Below, in pieces: positions 56,733 through 64,000 of a stretch of 64,000 nt of DNA. Made by a program: the position numbers and the translations under genes. The DNA comes from Micromonospora sp. NBC_01699. GTDB lineage: Bacteria > Actinomycetota > Actinomycetes > Mycobacteriales > Micromonosporaceae. Within the stretch, counting starts at the first letter, position 1. Each line of letters begins with the position of its first letter. Below the pieces are notes generated by a model that saw nothing but the letters and a program-made list of their open reading frames with translations, did not search any database and was not told the origin of the DNA. The stretch is from assembly GCF_036250065.1 (NCBI RefSeq), contig NZ_CP109199.1:3162001-3226000 (forward strand). Reading direction: 5' to 3'.

Positions 56733-58061
56733 ATGACCAGCCATGCCGCATCCAACCAGCCCAGCGCCACCGACGAGGTCGTCGACATCTGCCGTGACCT
56801 GCTGCGCATCGACACCAGCAACACCGGGGACAACGCCACCAGCGCCGGCGAACGGGTGGCCGCGGAGTACGTGGCCGGCCAGCTCGCCGAGGTCGGGATC
56901 AGCGCCGAACTGCGCGAGTCGGCACCCGGCCGGACCAGCCTGGTGGCCCGGATCCCGGGCACCGATCCCGGTCGCGGCGCGTTGCTTGTGCACGGCCATC
57001 TCGACGTGGTGCCGGCCGACCCGAGCGAGTGGTCGGTGCACCCGTTCTCCGGCGAGATCCGGGACGGTTACCTCTGGGGCCGGGGTGCGATCGACATGAA
57101 GGACTTCGACGCGATGGTGCTGGCGGTGGTCCGCCAGTGGCAGCGCACCGGCGTACGCCCGCCGCGGGACATCGTGCTGGCGTACACCGCCGACGAGGAG
57201 GCCGGCGGCGACTACGGCGCGCACTTCCTCGTGGACCAGCACCGGGAGCTGTTCGACGGCTGCACCGAGGCGATCGGCGAGGTCGGCGGCTTCTCCTACA
57301 CGGTCAACTCCGACCTGCGCCTCTACCTGATCCAGACGGCGGAGAAGGGCCTGGACTGGATGCGCCTGCACGCGAAGGGCCGGCCGGGTCACGGCTCGAT
57401 GGTGCACGACGACAACGCGGTCACCGCGCTGGCCGAGGCCGTCGCGCGGGTCGGCCGGCACCGGTTCCCACTGGTGCTGACCCCGACCGTACGGACCTTC
57501 CTGGAGCAGGTGTCCGACCTGCTCGGGATCGAGTTCGACCCGGCCGACCCGGAGCTGGCGATCGCCAAGCTCGGTCCGATCGCGAACATCGTCGGCGCGA
57601 CCGTCCGCAACACCGCGAACCCGACCCGACTCGACGCCGGTTACAAGGACAACGTGATCCCGGGCCGGGCCAGCGCGAGCATCGACTGCCGGAGCCTGCC
57701 GGGTCAGTCGGAGCTGTTGCTGGAGCAGTTGCGCCAGGTCATCGGGCCGGATATCGAGGTGGAGTACACCCACCGGCAGTCGGCGGTCGAGACCAGCTTC
57801 GACGGGGATCTGGTCCAGGCGATGTCGGCCGCGTTGCGGGCGGAGGATCCGGGCGCCCGGCCGGTGCCGTACATGCTCTCCGCCGGCACCGACGCCAAGG
57901 CGTTCCATCGGCTGGGTATCCGCTGCTTCGGTTTCGCGCCGCTGCGCCTGCCCGCCGACCTGAACTTCTCCGCGTTGTTCCATGGCATTGACGAGCGCGT
58001 ACCGGTCGACGGACTACAGTTCGGCGTGCGGGTACTCGACCGGTTCCTGCGCGACTGCTAG
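56733..58061 (+). CDS. M20 family metallopeptidase
   Basis: This 442-residue zinc peptidase or amidohydrolase is of the ArgE/DapE/ACY1-like family. Metal and catalytic residues are visible: LLVHGHLDVVPAD (His, Asp), LWGRGAIDMKDFDA (Asp), TADEEAGGDYG (catalytic Glu and metal Glu), and His in LFHGIDERVPVDG. A dimerisation lid lies at about 195-335. It removes an N-acyl or N-terminal residue from small substrates; the exact substrate is not evident. It is cytosolic (no signal peptide). Confidence 0.92.
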   Translation: MTSHAASNQPSATDEVVDICRDLLRIDTSNTGDNATSAGERVAAEYVAGQLAEVGISAELRESAPGRTSLVARIPGTDPGRGALLVHGHLDVVPADPSEWSVHPFSGEIRDGYLWGRGAIDMKDFDAMVLAVVRQWQRTGVRPPRDIVLAYTADEEAGGDYGAHFLVDQHRELFDGCTEAIGEVGGFSYTVNSDLRLYLIQTAEKGLDWMRLHAKGRPGHGSMVHDDNAVTALAEAVARVGRHRFPLVLTPTVRTFLEQVSDLLGIEFDPADPELAIAKLGPIANIVGATVRNTANPTRLDAGYKDNVIPGRASASIDCRSLPGQSELLLEQLRQVIGPDIEVEYTHRQSAVETSFDGDLVQAMSAALRAEDPGARPVPYMLSAGTDAKAFHRLGIRCFGFAPLRLPADLNFSALFHGIDERVPVDGLQFGVRVLDRFLRDC

Positions 58062-58154
58062 TCGCGCCGGAGCAGTTAACAAACCAGGGCGTTACCGACA
58101 CGCCGCGGGTCCAACATGTCCCGCCTTTTGCCACCTCGAAGGGAAAGCCACACC

Positions 58155-58850
58155 ATGACCGACCAGCACGCCGAGCTGGACGCCGCCCTGGAGCGGGTCA
58201 TCGCGACCGCTCGGGCCCACCTCGCCGCGGTCAAGGCCGCCGAGGGCCGGATCGACGACGACGACGTCTGGCAGGCGTACGTCGCGCTCAACAACGCCTC
58301 GTTCGAGTACGACGAGCGGCTGCTCGACGCGTTCGGCGAGGTCACTCCCTGGGACGTGGAGTCGATCGACCCGAACGAGGCCGACGAGCGGTTCGGCGTC
58401 GGCCTGGGCGGGGTCGACGGCAACGAGCCGACCGACCCGCACCCGCAGGTCGTCTCGGTCCGCCAGCGGCGCGACTACCGGGTGCCCAGCGTCGCGGCGC
58501 TGATCCGGGTGGCCGAGGCCGCCCGCCGGTCGGCCGCAGCCGAGGACGAGGAGTCCGAGCCGGTCGAGGGGGTCGGCGAAGCGGTGCTGGAGCTGCTCCA
58601 GACCGGTGACGGTTCGCTCGGCGCTCTCGACATCCCGGAGCTGGAACCGCTCGACGGGCTGGTGATCGTCAGCGAGGTGGCGGTGCCGCTCGACCTGGAG
58701 TCGTTCGACGACGACGACAGCGCCGGGCCGTTCCGGCCGGGTGCTGATGACCAGCTCGTCGGCCGGCTGGACGAGCACCCGTTCCTGCCGACCGAGGGCG
58801 ACGCCGACCACGACCATGATCACGACCACGGGGTGTCGTCGGCCCGGTAG
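58155..58850 (+). CDS. Hypothetical acidic protein with His/Asp tail
   Basis: This 231-residue acidic protein has a helical N-terminus (LDAALERVIATARAHLAAV) and a repeated DDDD/EEEE character. The C-terminus carries an alternating DHDHDHDH stretch, which may bind divalent metals such as Ni, Zn or Co. There is no membrane segment. ATG at 58155 behind AAGGGAAAG. It follows the M20 gene by about 90 bases. I do not recognise a family. Confidence 0.7.
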   Translation: MTDQHAELDAALERVIATARAHLAAVKAAEGRIDDDDVWQAYVALNNASFEYDERLLDAFGEVTPWDVESIDPNEADERFGVGLGGVDGNEPTDPHPQVVSVRQRRDYRVPSVAALIRVAEAARRSAAAEDEESEPVEGVGEAVLELLQTGDGSLGALDIPELEPLDGLVIVSEVAVPLDLESFDDDDSAGPFRPGADDQLVGRLDEHPFLPTEGDADHDHDHDHGVSSAR

Positions 58851-58868
58851 TCGGCGCGGCGCCCGGAA

Positions 58869-59060
58869 TCAGTAGGAGAGGCCCGGTTGCGACGTTTGTG
58901 CCAGGCGGCGACGCAGTACCACCTGCCGCGTCCCGTCCCGGAACAGTCGCACCCGGGCCAGCTCCCAACCGGAGAACTCGGCCTGGATCGCCAGTTGAGC
59001 CGCGGCGGTCATCCGATCGACGTTCGACGGCAACCGTAGCGGTGCGTATTCGTAGTCCAT
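58869..59060 (-). CDS. DUF5703-like small protein
   Basis: This 63-residue protein, MDYEYAPLRLPSNVDRM onward, matches the actinobacterial DUF5703 pattern (EY.PLRLP, IQAEFSGWELARVRL, DGTRQVVLRRR). It is probably a small beta-hairpin/helix domain of unknown function. The ATG at 59060 gives the conserved N-terminus; an earlier in-frame ATG at 59093 does not. Confidence 0.7.
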   Translation of the reverse strand: MDYEYAPLRLPSNVDRMTAAAQLAIQAEFSGWELARVRLFRDGTRQVVLRRRLAQTSQPGLSY

Positions 59061-59122
59061 GCCCCTATCCTGCCCACGCGGGACCGGTGGCACCAGTGGT
59101 TGAGATCGGTACGACTCCCCGG

Positions 59123-60094
59123 TCAGCCGTCCCGCTCCGGATAGCCGAGCGGCACCGCCGACACGTCGTCCAGGGCGCGGGCGATCTCCGTCGGCAGGGT
59201 CATCCGCTCGACCTGCAACGCGCCCAGCAACTGCCCGACCGTGCGGGCGCCGAGGATCGGGGCGACCACGCCGGGCCGGTCCCGTACCCAGGCCAGGGCC
59301 ACCTCCAGGGGCGACACACCGAGCCCGCCGGCGGCCGTCGCGACCGCCTCGACGATGCTCGAACAGCGCGGCTCCAGGTAGCTGGCGACGAAGCGCTCGA
59401 AGTGCGGCGAGGCCGCCCGCGAGTCGGCCGGCCGACCATGCCGGTACTTACCGGTCAGCACGCCCCGGCCCAGCGGCGACCAGGGCAGCACCCCCAGGCC
59501 GAGGCCGGCGCAGGCGGGCAGCACCTCGCGCTCGATCCCGCGCTCCAGCAGCGAGTACTCCACCTGGGCGGCGATCACCGGCGCCCGGCCGGGAAACGCC
59601 GCCTGCCAGGTCGCGGCCCGCGCGGTCTGCCAGCCGGAGAAGTTCGACACCCCGACGTACCGGACCCGGCCGCTGGTCACCGCGTGGTCCAGCGCGGCGA
59701 GGGTCTCCTCCAGCGGGGTGTCCGGGTCGTAACCGTGCACCTGCCACAGGTCCACGTGGTCGGTGCCCAGCCGGCGCAGCGAGGCGTCCAGGGTGCGCAG
59801 CAGGTGGCCGCGCGAGCCGTCCCGGCGGCGCGACGACCCCGGACGCAGCCCGGCCTTCGTCGCGATCAGCAGGTCCTCGCGGGGGACCAGGGTGCCCAGC
59901 AGGGACCCGATCACCGACTCCGCGTCACCGTCGGAATAGACGTCGGCGGTATCGACCAGATTCCCACCGGCATCGAGAAAGCTCTTGAGTTGGGCGGCCG
60001 CATCGTCGGCATCGGTATCCCGACCCCAGGTCATGGTGCCGAGCGCGAGCCGCGAAACCGCCAGCCCGCTTCGGCCGAGCGGTCGCTGTTGCAT
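59123..60094 (-). CDS. Aldo/keto reductase
   Basis: This 323-residue NADPH-dependent TIM-barrel reductase belongs to the AKR11/12-like group. Typical motifs are LALGTMTWGRDTD, NLVDTADVYSDG (catalytic Asp and Tyr), LLIATKAGL (Lys) and DHVDLWQVHGYD (His). The nucleotide-binding end reads VAPILGARTVGQL. It probably reduces aldehydes or ketones. It is divergent from the F420-dependent oxidoreductase gene. Confidence 0.93.
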   Translation of the reverse strand: MQQRPLGRSGLAVSRLALGTMTWGRDTDADDAAAQLKSFLDAGGNLVDTADVYSDGDAESVIGSLLGTLVPREDLLIATKAGLRPGSSRRRDGSRGHLLRTLDASLRRLGTDHVDLWQVHGYDPDTPLEETLAALDHAVTSGRVRYVGVSNFSGWQTARAATWQAAFPGRAPVIAAQVEYSLLERGIEREVLPACAGLGLGVLPWSPLGRGVLTGKYRHGRPADSRAASPHFERFVASYLEPRCSSIVEAVATAAGGLGVSPLEVALAWVRDRPGVVAPILGARTVGQLLGALQVERMTLPTEIARALDDVSAVPLGYPERDG

Positions 60095-60307
60095 GGGTGA
60101 ACCTTATTCAGAACATCGCCGCACCGATATCCTCGCTCCCGCCGATGTGTGCCGCGCCGCGTGTTCCGGACCTGCAAGAAGGCCCGAATGACGGCCTTCC
60201 GACACCACTGCACCATTCCGGGCGGCGCGTTGCCCACCGGGTGGCCGGGCCGCGCCCGCCGATTGCGTACCCTGATGCGACTTGACCCACGGGATGGGGG
60301 AGGACCA

Positions 60308-61360
60308 GTGCGACTCGGGCTCAGCCTCGGCTACCAGACGGCGTCGAGCACGCCGGCCGATCATCTGCTTCTGGCCAGGGAGGCGGACCGGCTCGGCTAC
60401 TCGGTGGTCTGGGCCGCCGAGGCGTACGGGTCCGACTCGCCCAGCATGCTCGCCTGGATCGCCGGGCAGACCGAGCGGATCGACCTCGGCGCGGCGGTGA
60501 TGCAGATCCCGGCACGTACCCCGGCGGTGACCGCGATGACGGCGGCCACCATCGACACCCTCTCCGGCGGCCGGTTCCGGCTCGGCCTGGGCGTCTCCGG
60601 TCCGCAGGTCTCCGAGGGCTGGCACGGCGTGCGTTTCGCCAAGCCGCTCGCCCGCACCAGGGAGTACGTGGACATCGTCAAGCTGGCGCTGGCCCGCAAG
60701 CCGGTCGAGTACGACGGCGCCCACTACCGGCTGCCGCTGCCCGACGGACCGGGCAAGGCGCTGCGGCTCGGCTTCCACCCGTACCGCGAGCACGTGCCGA
60801 TCTACCTCGCCGCGGTCGGGCCGAAGAACCTGGAACTCGCCGGTGAGATCGCCGACGGCTGGTTGGCCGTCTTCTTCGCACCCGAGTTCGCCGCCGAGCA
60901 ACTGGCCTCGGTCGCCGCCGGACGGGCGAAGGTGGGCAGGGAACTGGCCGGCTTCGACGTCGTACCGAGCGTCCCGCTGGTGCTCGGCGACGACGTCGCC
61001 GCCTCCGCCGAGCTGGTCCGCGCGTACGCCGCGCTCTACGTCGGCGGCATGGGCAGCCGGGAGCAGAACTTCTACAACCAGCTCGCCACCCGGATGGGCT
61101 ACGGCGACGCCGCCCGCGAGGTGCAGGACCTCTACCTCGCCCGGCGGCAGCGGGACGCGGCGGCGGCGGTGCCGCTGGAGTTCATCGACCGGACCTCGCT
61201 GCTCGGGCCCAAGGAGCGGATCGCCGACCGGATGGCCGAGTACGCCGCCGCCGGGGTCACCACCCTGTCGGTGACCCTCTTCGTCGCCGACGTCGAGCAC
61301 GGAATACGGGCCCTGCGGACCGCAGCCGAGGCGCTGGACCTGTCCGGGGTGGGAGAGTGA
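60308..61360 (+). CDS. F420-dependent luciferase-like oxidoreductase
   Basis: This is a 350-residue LLM-class TIM-barrel oxidoreductase beginning [15 protein letters not shown]. Segments [36 protein letters not shown] and [19 protein letters not shown] are typical of the F420-using branch common in actinobacteria. The GTG at 60308 lies behind GGGGGAGGA. The substrate is unknown. It is followed after 16 bases by uppP on the same strand. Confidence 0.9.
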   Translation: MRLGLSLGYQTASSTPADHLLLAREADRLGYSVVWAAEAYGSDSPSMLAWIAGQTERIDLGAAVMQIPARTPAVTAMTAATIDTLSGGRFRLGLGVSGPQVSEGWHGVRFAKPLARTREYVDIVKLALARKPVEYDGAHYRLPLPDGPGKALRLGFHPYREHVPIYLAAVGPKNLELAGEIADGWLAVFFAPEFAAEQLASVAAGRAKVGRELAGFDVVPSVPLVLGDDVAASAELVRAYAALYVGGMGSREQNFYNQLATRMGYGDAAREVQDLYLARRQRDAAAAVPLEFIDRTSLLGPKERIADRMAEYAAAGVTTLSVTLFVADVEHGIRALRTAAEALDLSGVGE

Positions 61361-61376
61361 GGACGGCGGTGATCGG

Positions 61377-62210
61377 ATGAGCTGGATCGAAGCGATAGTG
61401 CTCGGCATCGTGCAGGGGCTGACCGAGTTCCTGCCGGTGAGTTCGTCGGCGCACCTGCGGATCACCTCGGCGATCTTCTTCGACCGGGACGCCGGCGCCT
61501 CGTTCACCGCGGTCACCCAGCTCGGCACCGAGGCGGCCGTACTGCTCTACTTCGGCAAGGACATCTGGCGGATCACCCGGACCTGGGTGGTCGGGATCTG
61601 GGACCGGTCGGTCCGCAGCGAGCTGGACTACCGGATGGGCTGGTACGTCATCGTCGGCTCGATCCCGATCGGGGTCTTCGGACTGGTGTTCAAGGATCAG
61701 ATCCGGACCGCCGCGCGGAACCTGTGGCTGGTCGCCACCGTCTTGATCGTCTTCGCCTTCGTGCTCGCCTTCGCCGAGTACTGGGGTCGGCAGACCCGGA
61801 CGATCAGGGACTTCACCATGCGCGACGGCGTGGTGATGGGTCTGGCCCAGGCGGCGGCGCTGGTGCCCGGCGTGTCCCGCTCGGGCGGCACCCTCACCGC
61901 CGGGCTGTTCCTCAACCTGACCCGCGAGGCAGCCGCCCGGTACTCCTTCCTGCTGGCCATTCCGGCGGTGGTGATGTCCGGCCTGTTCAGCGTCCCGGAC
62001 GTCTTCGACAACAGCGGCGACGGCTCCATCCCGACCGCCGCGCAGATGATCGTGGCGACCGTGATCGCGTTCGGGGTCGGCTACGTCTCCATCGCCTGGC
62101 TGCTGCGCTACGTCGCCCACCACACCCTGTACGCCTTCGTGCTCTACCGGGTGGCGCTGGGCAGCCTGGTACTGGCCCTGTTGATCACCGGCACCATCAG
62201 CGCCACCTGA
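61377..62210 (+). CDS. uppP: Undecaprenyl-diphosphatase UppP (BacA)
   Basis: This 277-residue integral membrane phosphatase recycles undecaprenyl diphosphate for peptidoglycan and other cell-wall polymers and gives bacitracin tolerance. The active-site motif 1 is [12 protein letters not shown] (Glu17 and following) and motif 2 is [10 protein letters not shown]. About eight hydrophobic segments are visible. ATG at 61377. The last 22 bases of its coding sequence are duplicated just downstream (see the repeat entry). Confidence 0.95.
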   Translation: MSWIEAIVLGIVQGLTEFLPVSSSAHLRITSAIFFDRDAGASFTAVTQLGTEAAVLLYFGKDIWRITRTWVVGIWDRSVRSELDYRMGWYVIVGSIPIGVFGLVFKDQIRTAARNLWLVATVLIVFAFVLAFAEYWGRQTRTIRDFTMRDGVVMGLAQAAALVPGVSRSGGTLTAGLFLNLTREAAARYSFLLAIPAVVMSGLFSVPDVFDNSGDGSIPTAAQMIVATVIAFGVGYVSIAWLLRYVAHHTLYAFVLYRVALGSLVLALLITGTISAT

Positions 62211-62252
62211 TCACAGGCACCCGGCCAGCGGCACCATCAGCGCCACCTGATC
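62189..62252. repeat. 24-bp duplication at the uppP 3' end
   Basis: CGGCACCATCAGCGCCACCTGATC at 62189-62212 (end of uppP, including its TGA) recurs exactly at 62229-62252, a period of 40 bases. It looks like a small local duplication or conversion event. Confidence 0.85.
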
Positions 62253-62284
62253 CGCCGGTCGGGACGGCCCCGTAGGGTGGTCTG

Positions 62285-63001
62285 GTGGCAACCCTCCTAC
62301 TTCTGCGACACGGCCGGACCACCGCCAACGCCAGCGGTGGCCTGGCCGGACGCCAGCCGGTCGAGCTGGACGAGACCGGTCGGGCGCAGGCCGTGGCGGC
62401 CGGTGCCCGGCTGCGCCCGCTGCCGCTGGCGGCCGTGGTCAGCAGCCCGCTCATCCGCTGCCTGCAAACCCTGGAGCTGGCGCTGCCGCAGGTCCCGCCG
62501 ACCCTGGAGGACGACCTGATCGAGTGCGGGTACGGCGACTGGGAGGGCCAGCCGCTGAAGAAGCTGGCCAAGGATCCACTGTGGCCAGTGGTCCAGCAGC
62601 ACCCGAGTTCGGTGGTGTTCCCCGGTGGCGAGGCGATGGCGGCGATGGCCACCCGCGCCGTGTCGGCGGTACGCCGCTGGGACGCCCGGGTCACCGCCGA
62701 GCACGGGCCGGAGGCGATCTGGCTGGCGTGCAGCCACGGCGACGTGATCAAGGCGATCGTGGCGGACGCGCTCGGCGTACATCTTGATCTTTTTCAGCGG
62801 ATCGTGGCCGACCCGGCCTCGGTGACCGCGATCCGCTACACCCCGACCCGGCCGTTCGTGCTCCGGCTCAACGACTCGGCCGGTGACCTGGGCAACCTGG
62901 TGCCGCCCCGACGGACCCGGCGACGGCGGCCCCGCCCGGCCGACTCGGACGCCGCGGTCGGCGGCGGTGCCGGCAGCGGCGAGCCGGGGCTGCAACGATG
63001 A
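62285..63001 (+). CDS. Histidine phosphatase (phosphoglycerate mutase-like, MSMEG_4193 type)
   Basis: This 238-residue histidine phosphatase superfamily member begins MATLLLLRHGRTTANAS with the catalytic RHG. The second His is in WLACSHGDVI and the acidic residue in EDDLIECGYGDWEG. The C-terminal tail is basic and disordered. The gene order uppP, this phosphatase, DUF3090, SCO1664-family is conserved in actinobacteria, usually near the mycothiol gene mshC. GTG start at 62285. Confidence 0.9.
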   Translation: MATLLLLRHGRTTANASGGLAGRQPVELDETGRAQAVAAGARLRPLPLAAVVSSPLIRCLQTLELALPQVPPTLEDDLIECGYGDWEGQPLKKLAKDPLWPVVQQHPSSVVFPGGEAMAAMATRAVSAVRRWDARVTAEHGPEAIWLACSHGDVIKAIVADALGVHLDLFQRIVADPASVTAIRYTPTRPFVLRLNDSAGDLGNLVPPRRTRRRRPRPADSDAAVGGGAGSGEPGLQR

Positions 63002-63131
63002 GCCCGGCCGAGCCGGTCGGCGGGCCCCGCAGATGGGCGCCACCAGGCACAACCGGGCCGGACCGGGGGTGGCCGGCGATTCGGGTCGGTGCGCTGCGCG
63101 GCGGCGGATCGGGCCGGATAGGGTCGTGGGT

Positions 63132-63716
63132 ATGACCCACCAGGTGCACGCCTTCGAGCCGCCAGAGCGGTTCGTCGCTGGGACCGTGGGCCCGCCCGGG
63201 GAGCGGACGTTCTTTCTCCAGGCCCGGGGCGGCGGCCGGGTGGTCAGCGTCGCCCTGGAGAAGGTCCAGGTGTCACTGCTGGCCGAGAAGCTGGAAGAGC
63301 TGCTGACCGAGGCCCAACGCCGGTTCGGGGTCGAGCTGCCCGATCCGGTGGTCGTCACCTCGGACAACGAGCCGCTGGACAACCCGGTCGACGAGGAGTT
63401 CCGGGTCGGCACCCTGGGCCTCGCCTTCGACGTCGACACCGCCACCGTGGTCATCGAGGCGATCGCGGCCGGCGAGGCCGAGGCGGAGGTCGAGCTCGGT
63501 GAGCCCGACGAGGTAGACGAGACCGAGGAAGAGGACGAGGAGCCCGACGACGACCTCGACCGGCTGCGGGTGCGGTTGACCCCGCAGGCGGCACGGGAGT
63601 TCATCGAGCGGGCGCGCAGGGTGGTGAACGCAGGCCGGCCGCCGTGCCCGCTCTGCGGCCAACCCCTCGACCCCGCCGGTCACCTCTGCCCACGGCACAA
63701 CGGCTACCACCGCTGA
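63132..63716 (+). CDS. DUF3090 family protein
   Basis: This 194-residue protein matches DUF3090: FEPPERFVAGTVGPPGERTF, SVALEKVQVSLLAEKLEELL and LTPQAAREFIERARRVVNAG. It contains an acidic run (DEVDETEEEDEEPDDD) near residue 135 and ends in a putative zinc-binding CPLCGQPLDPAGHLCPRH. Function unknown. ATG at 63132. It is part of the conserved cluster with the histidine phosphatase and the next gene. Confidence 0.92.
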   Translation: MTHQVHAFEPPERFVAGTVGPPGERTFFLQARGGGRVVSVALEKVQVSLLAEKLEELLTEAQRRFGVELPDPVVVTSDNEPLDNPVDEEFRVGTLGLAFDVDTATVVIEAIAAGEAEAEVELGEPDEVDETEEEDEEPDDDLDRLRVRLTPQAAREFIERARRVVNAGRPPCPLCGQPLDPAGHLCPRHNGYHR

Positions 63717-63798
63717 TGATCGTCGACCCCGCGAGCCGGGGCCGCCAGGCCCCGACCGAGCCGATCATCCGGGCCACGAGCGGGCGGGTGCCGCTGCG

Positions 63799-64000
63799 GT
63801 GACCACCTCCGACGTGCAGCCGGTGCTCGACGAGAGCGACGCGCTACGCCTGCTCCGGGGCGGCGAGTTCGAGTTGGAAGGGCGGTTGGCCGACGCCTCC
63901 AACACCACCCTACGGGGCTTCCTGACCCTCGACGGGGTAACCGCCCGGTGTGTCTACAAGCCGGTTCGCGGCGAGCGACCGCTCTGGGACTTCCCCGACG
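63799..64000 (+). CDS. SCO1664-family protein (3' partial)
   Basis: The frame begins GTG at 63799 (MTTSDVQPVLDESDALRLLR) and runs off the window end. LEGRLADASNTTLRGFL and CVYKPVRGERPLWDFPD match the start of the SCO1664 family, a PI3/PI4-kinase-like fold; the Lys of YKPVRGE may be the ATP-binding lysine. It follows DUF3090 by 82 bases, as in other actinobacteria. Confidence 0.75.
   Translation, partial: MTTSDVQPVLDESDALRLLRGGEFELEGRLADASNTTLRGFLTLDGVTARCVYKPVRGERPLWDFPD

Noticed and set aside
1-64000. Prophage, integrative element or biosynthetic gene cluster
   Set aside because: No integrase, transposase, phage structural gene, PKS/NRPS or attachment-site repeat was seen. The AviRa and TetX-like genes alone do not define a cluster.

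Overview
The window is very GC-rich DNA with GTG/TTG starts, purine-rich ribosome binding sites and tightly packed genes that often overlap by four bases. It looks like a chromosomal segment of a filamentous actinomycete, most likely Micromonosporaceae. Supporting marks are an accessory SecA2, an ANTAR regulator, DUF3090/SCO1664-family genes beside uppP, F420-dependent luciferase-like oxidoreductases, an AviRa-type rRNA methylase and CBM2-bearing secreted enzymes. No tRNA, rRNA, CRISPR array, insertion sequence or phage block was seen.

Layout. 1-6600: the end of an ABC exporter, SecA2, a GAF-ANTAR regulator, a DUF2231 membrane protein, a DUF3500 pair and an ankyrin protein. 6600-18200: secreted or surface proteins (DUF305, LVIVD-repeat protein, AA10 LPMO-CBM2, CE3 esterase-CBM2) interleaved with a GyrI-like protein, an AviRa methylase, an S9 peptidase and a divergent TetR/flavin monooxygenase pair. 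18400-27000: one long operon for reductive pyrimidine or hydantoin breakdown (carbamoyl-amide hydrolase, dihydropyrimidinase, acylating semialdehyde dehydrogenase, a luciferase-like oxidoreductase) with a four-gene NMT1-type ABC importer. 27100-32400: cysteine dioxygenase plus rhodanese, two paralogous receiver-less OmpR-type DNA-binding proteins around an AEC transporter, a kinase-like protein with a degenerate P-loop, a DksA-type zinc finger and DUF2267. 32400-41500: GH3 glycosidase, alpha/beta hydrolase, FKBP, MEDS/HATPase anti-sigma factor, an 18-bp tandem repeat, DUF418, a crystallin/I36-like remnant and a LacI regulator. 41600-43200: a 21-residue-repeat peptide gene followed by a JmjC hydroxylase. 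43200-47700: a four-gene operon built around a three-lobed FtsK/SpoIIIE ATPase. 47900-51600: NYN nuclease, ClpC-like ATPase, DUF3140. 51700-64000: S1 protease, LysR, ThuA-like protein, hemerythrin protein, M20 peptidase, aldo/keto reductase, F420 oxidoreductase, uppP, histidine phosphatase, DUF3090 and the start of an SCO1664-family gene.

Cross-cutting signals. Six genes or operons carry an upstream GTTT/GTTC-N15/16-GGGTA(G/T) element, the pattern recognised by actinobacterial SigB/SigF-type stress sigma factors. They are the GAF-ANTAR, DUF2231, DUF3500, DksA-like, ClpC-like and hemerythrin units, and together they suggest a local stress regulon. A perfect CRP-type palindrome lies between the DUF305 and LVIVD genes. 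A GTTTCCGGAA motif is shared by the GH3 and lacI upstream regions.

The two most promising possibly undescribed systems are (1) the repeat peptide plus JmjC pair, in which each repeat presents Arg or His at the same position, matching the residues hydroxylated by ribosomal-oxygenase-type JmjC enzymes; and (2) the FtsK-like operon, whose three-lobed ATPase, 86-residue helical-hairpin protein and coiled-coil membrane protein resemble a minimal, rearranged type VII-like machine. Both are inferences from sequence reading alone.
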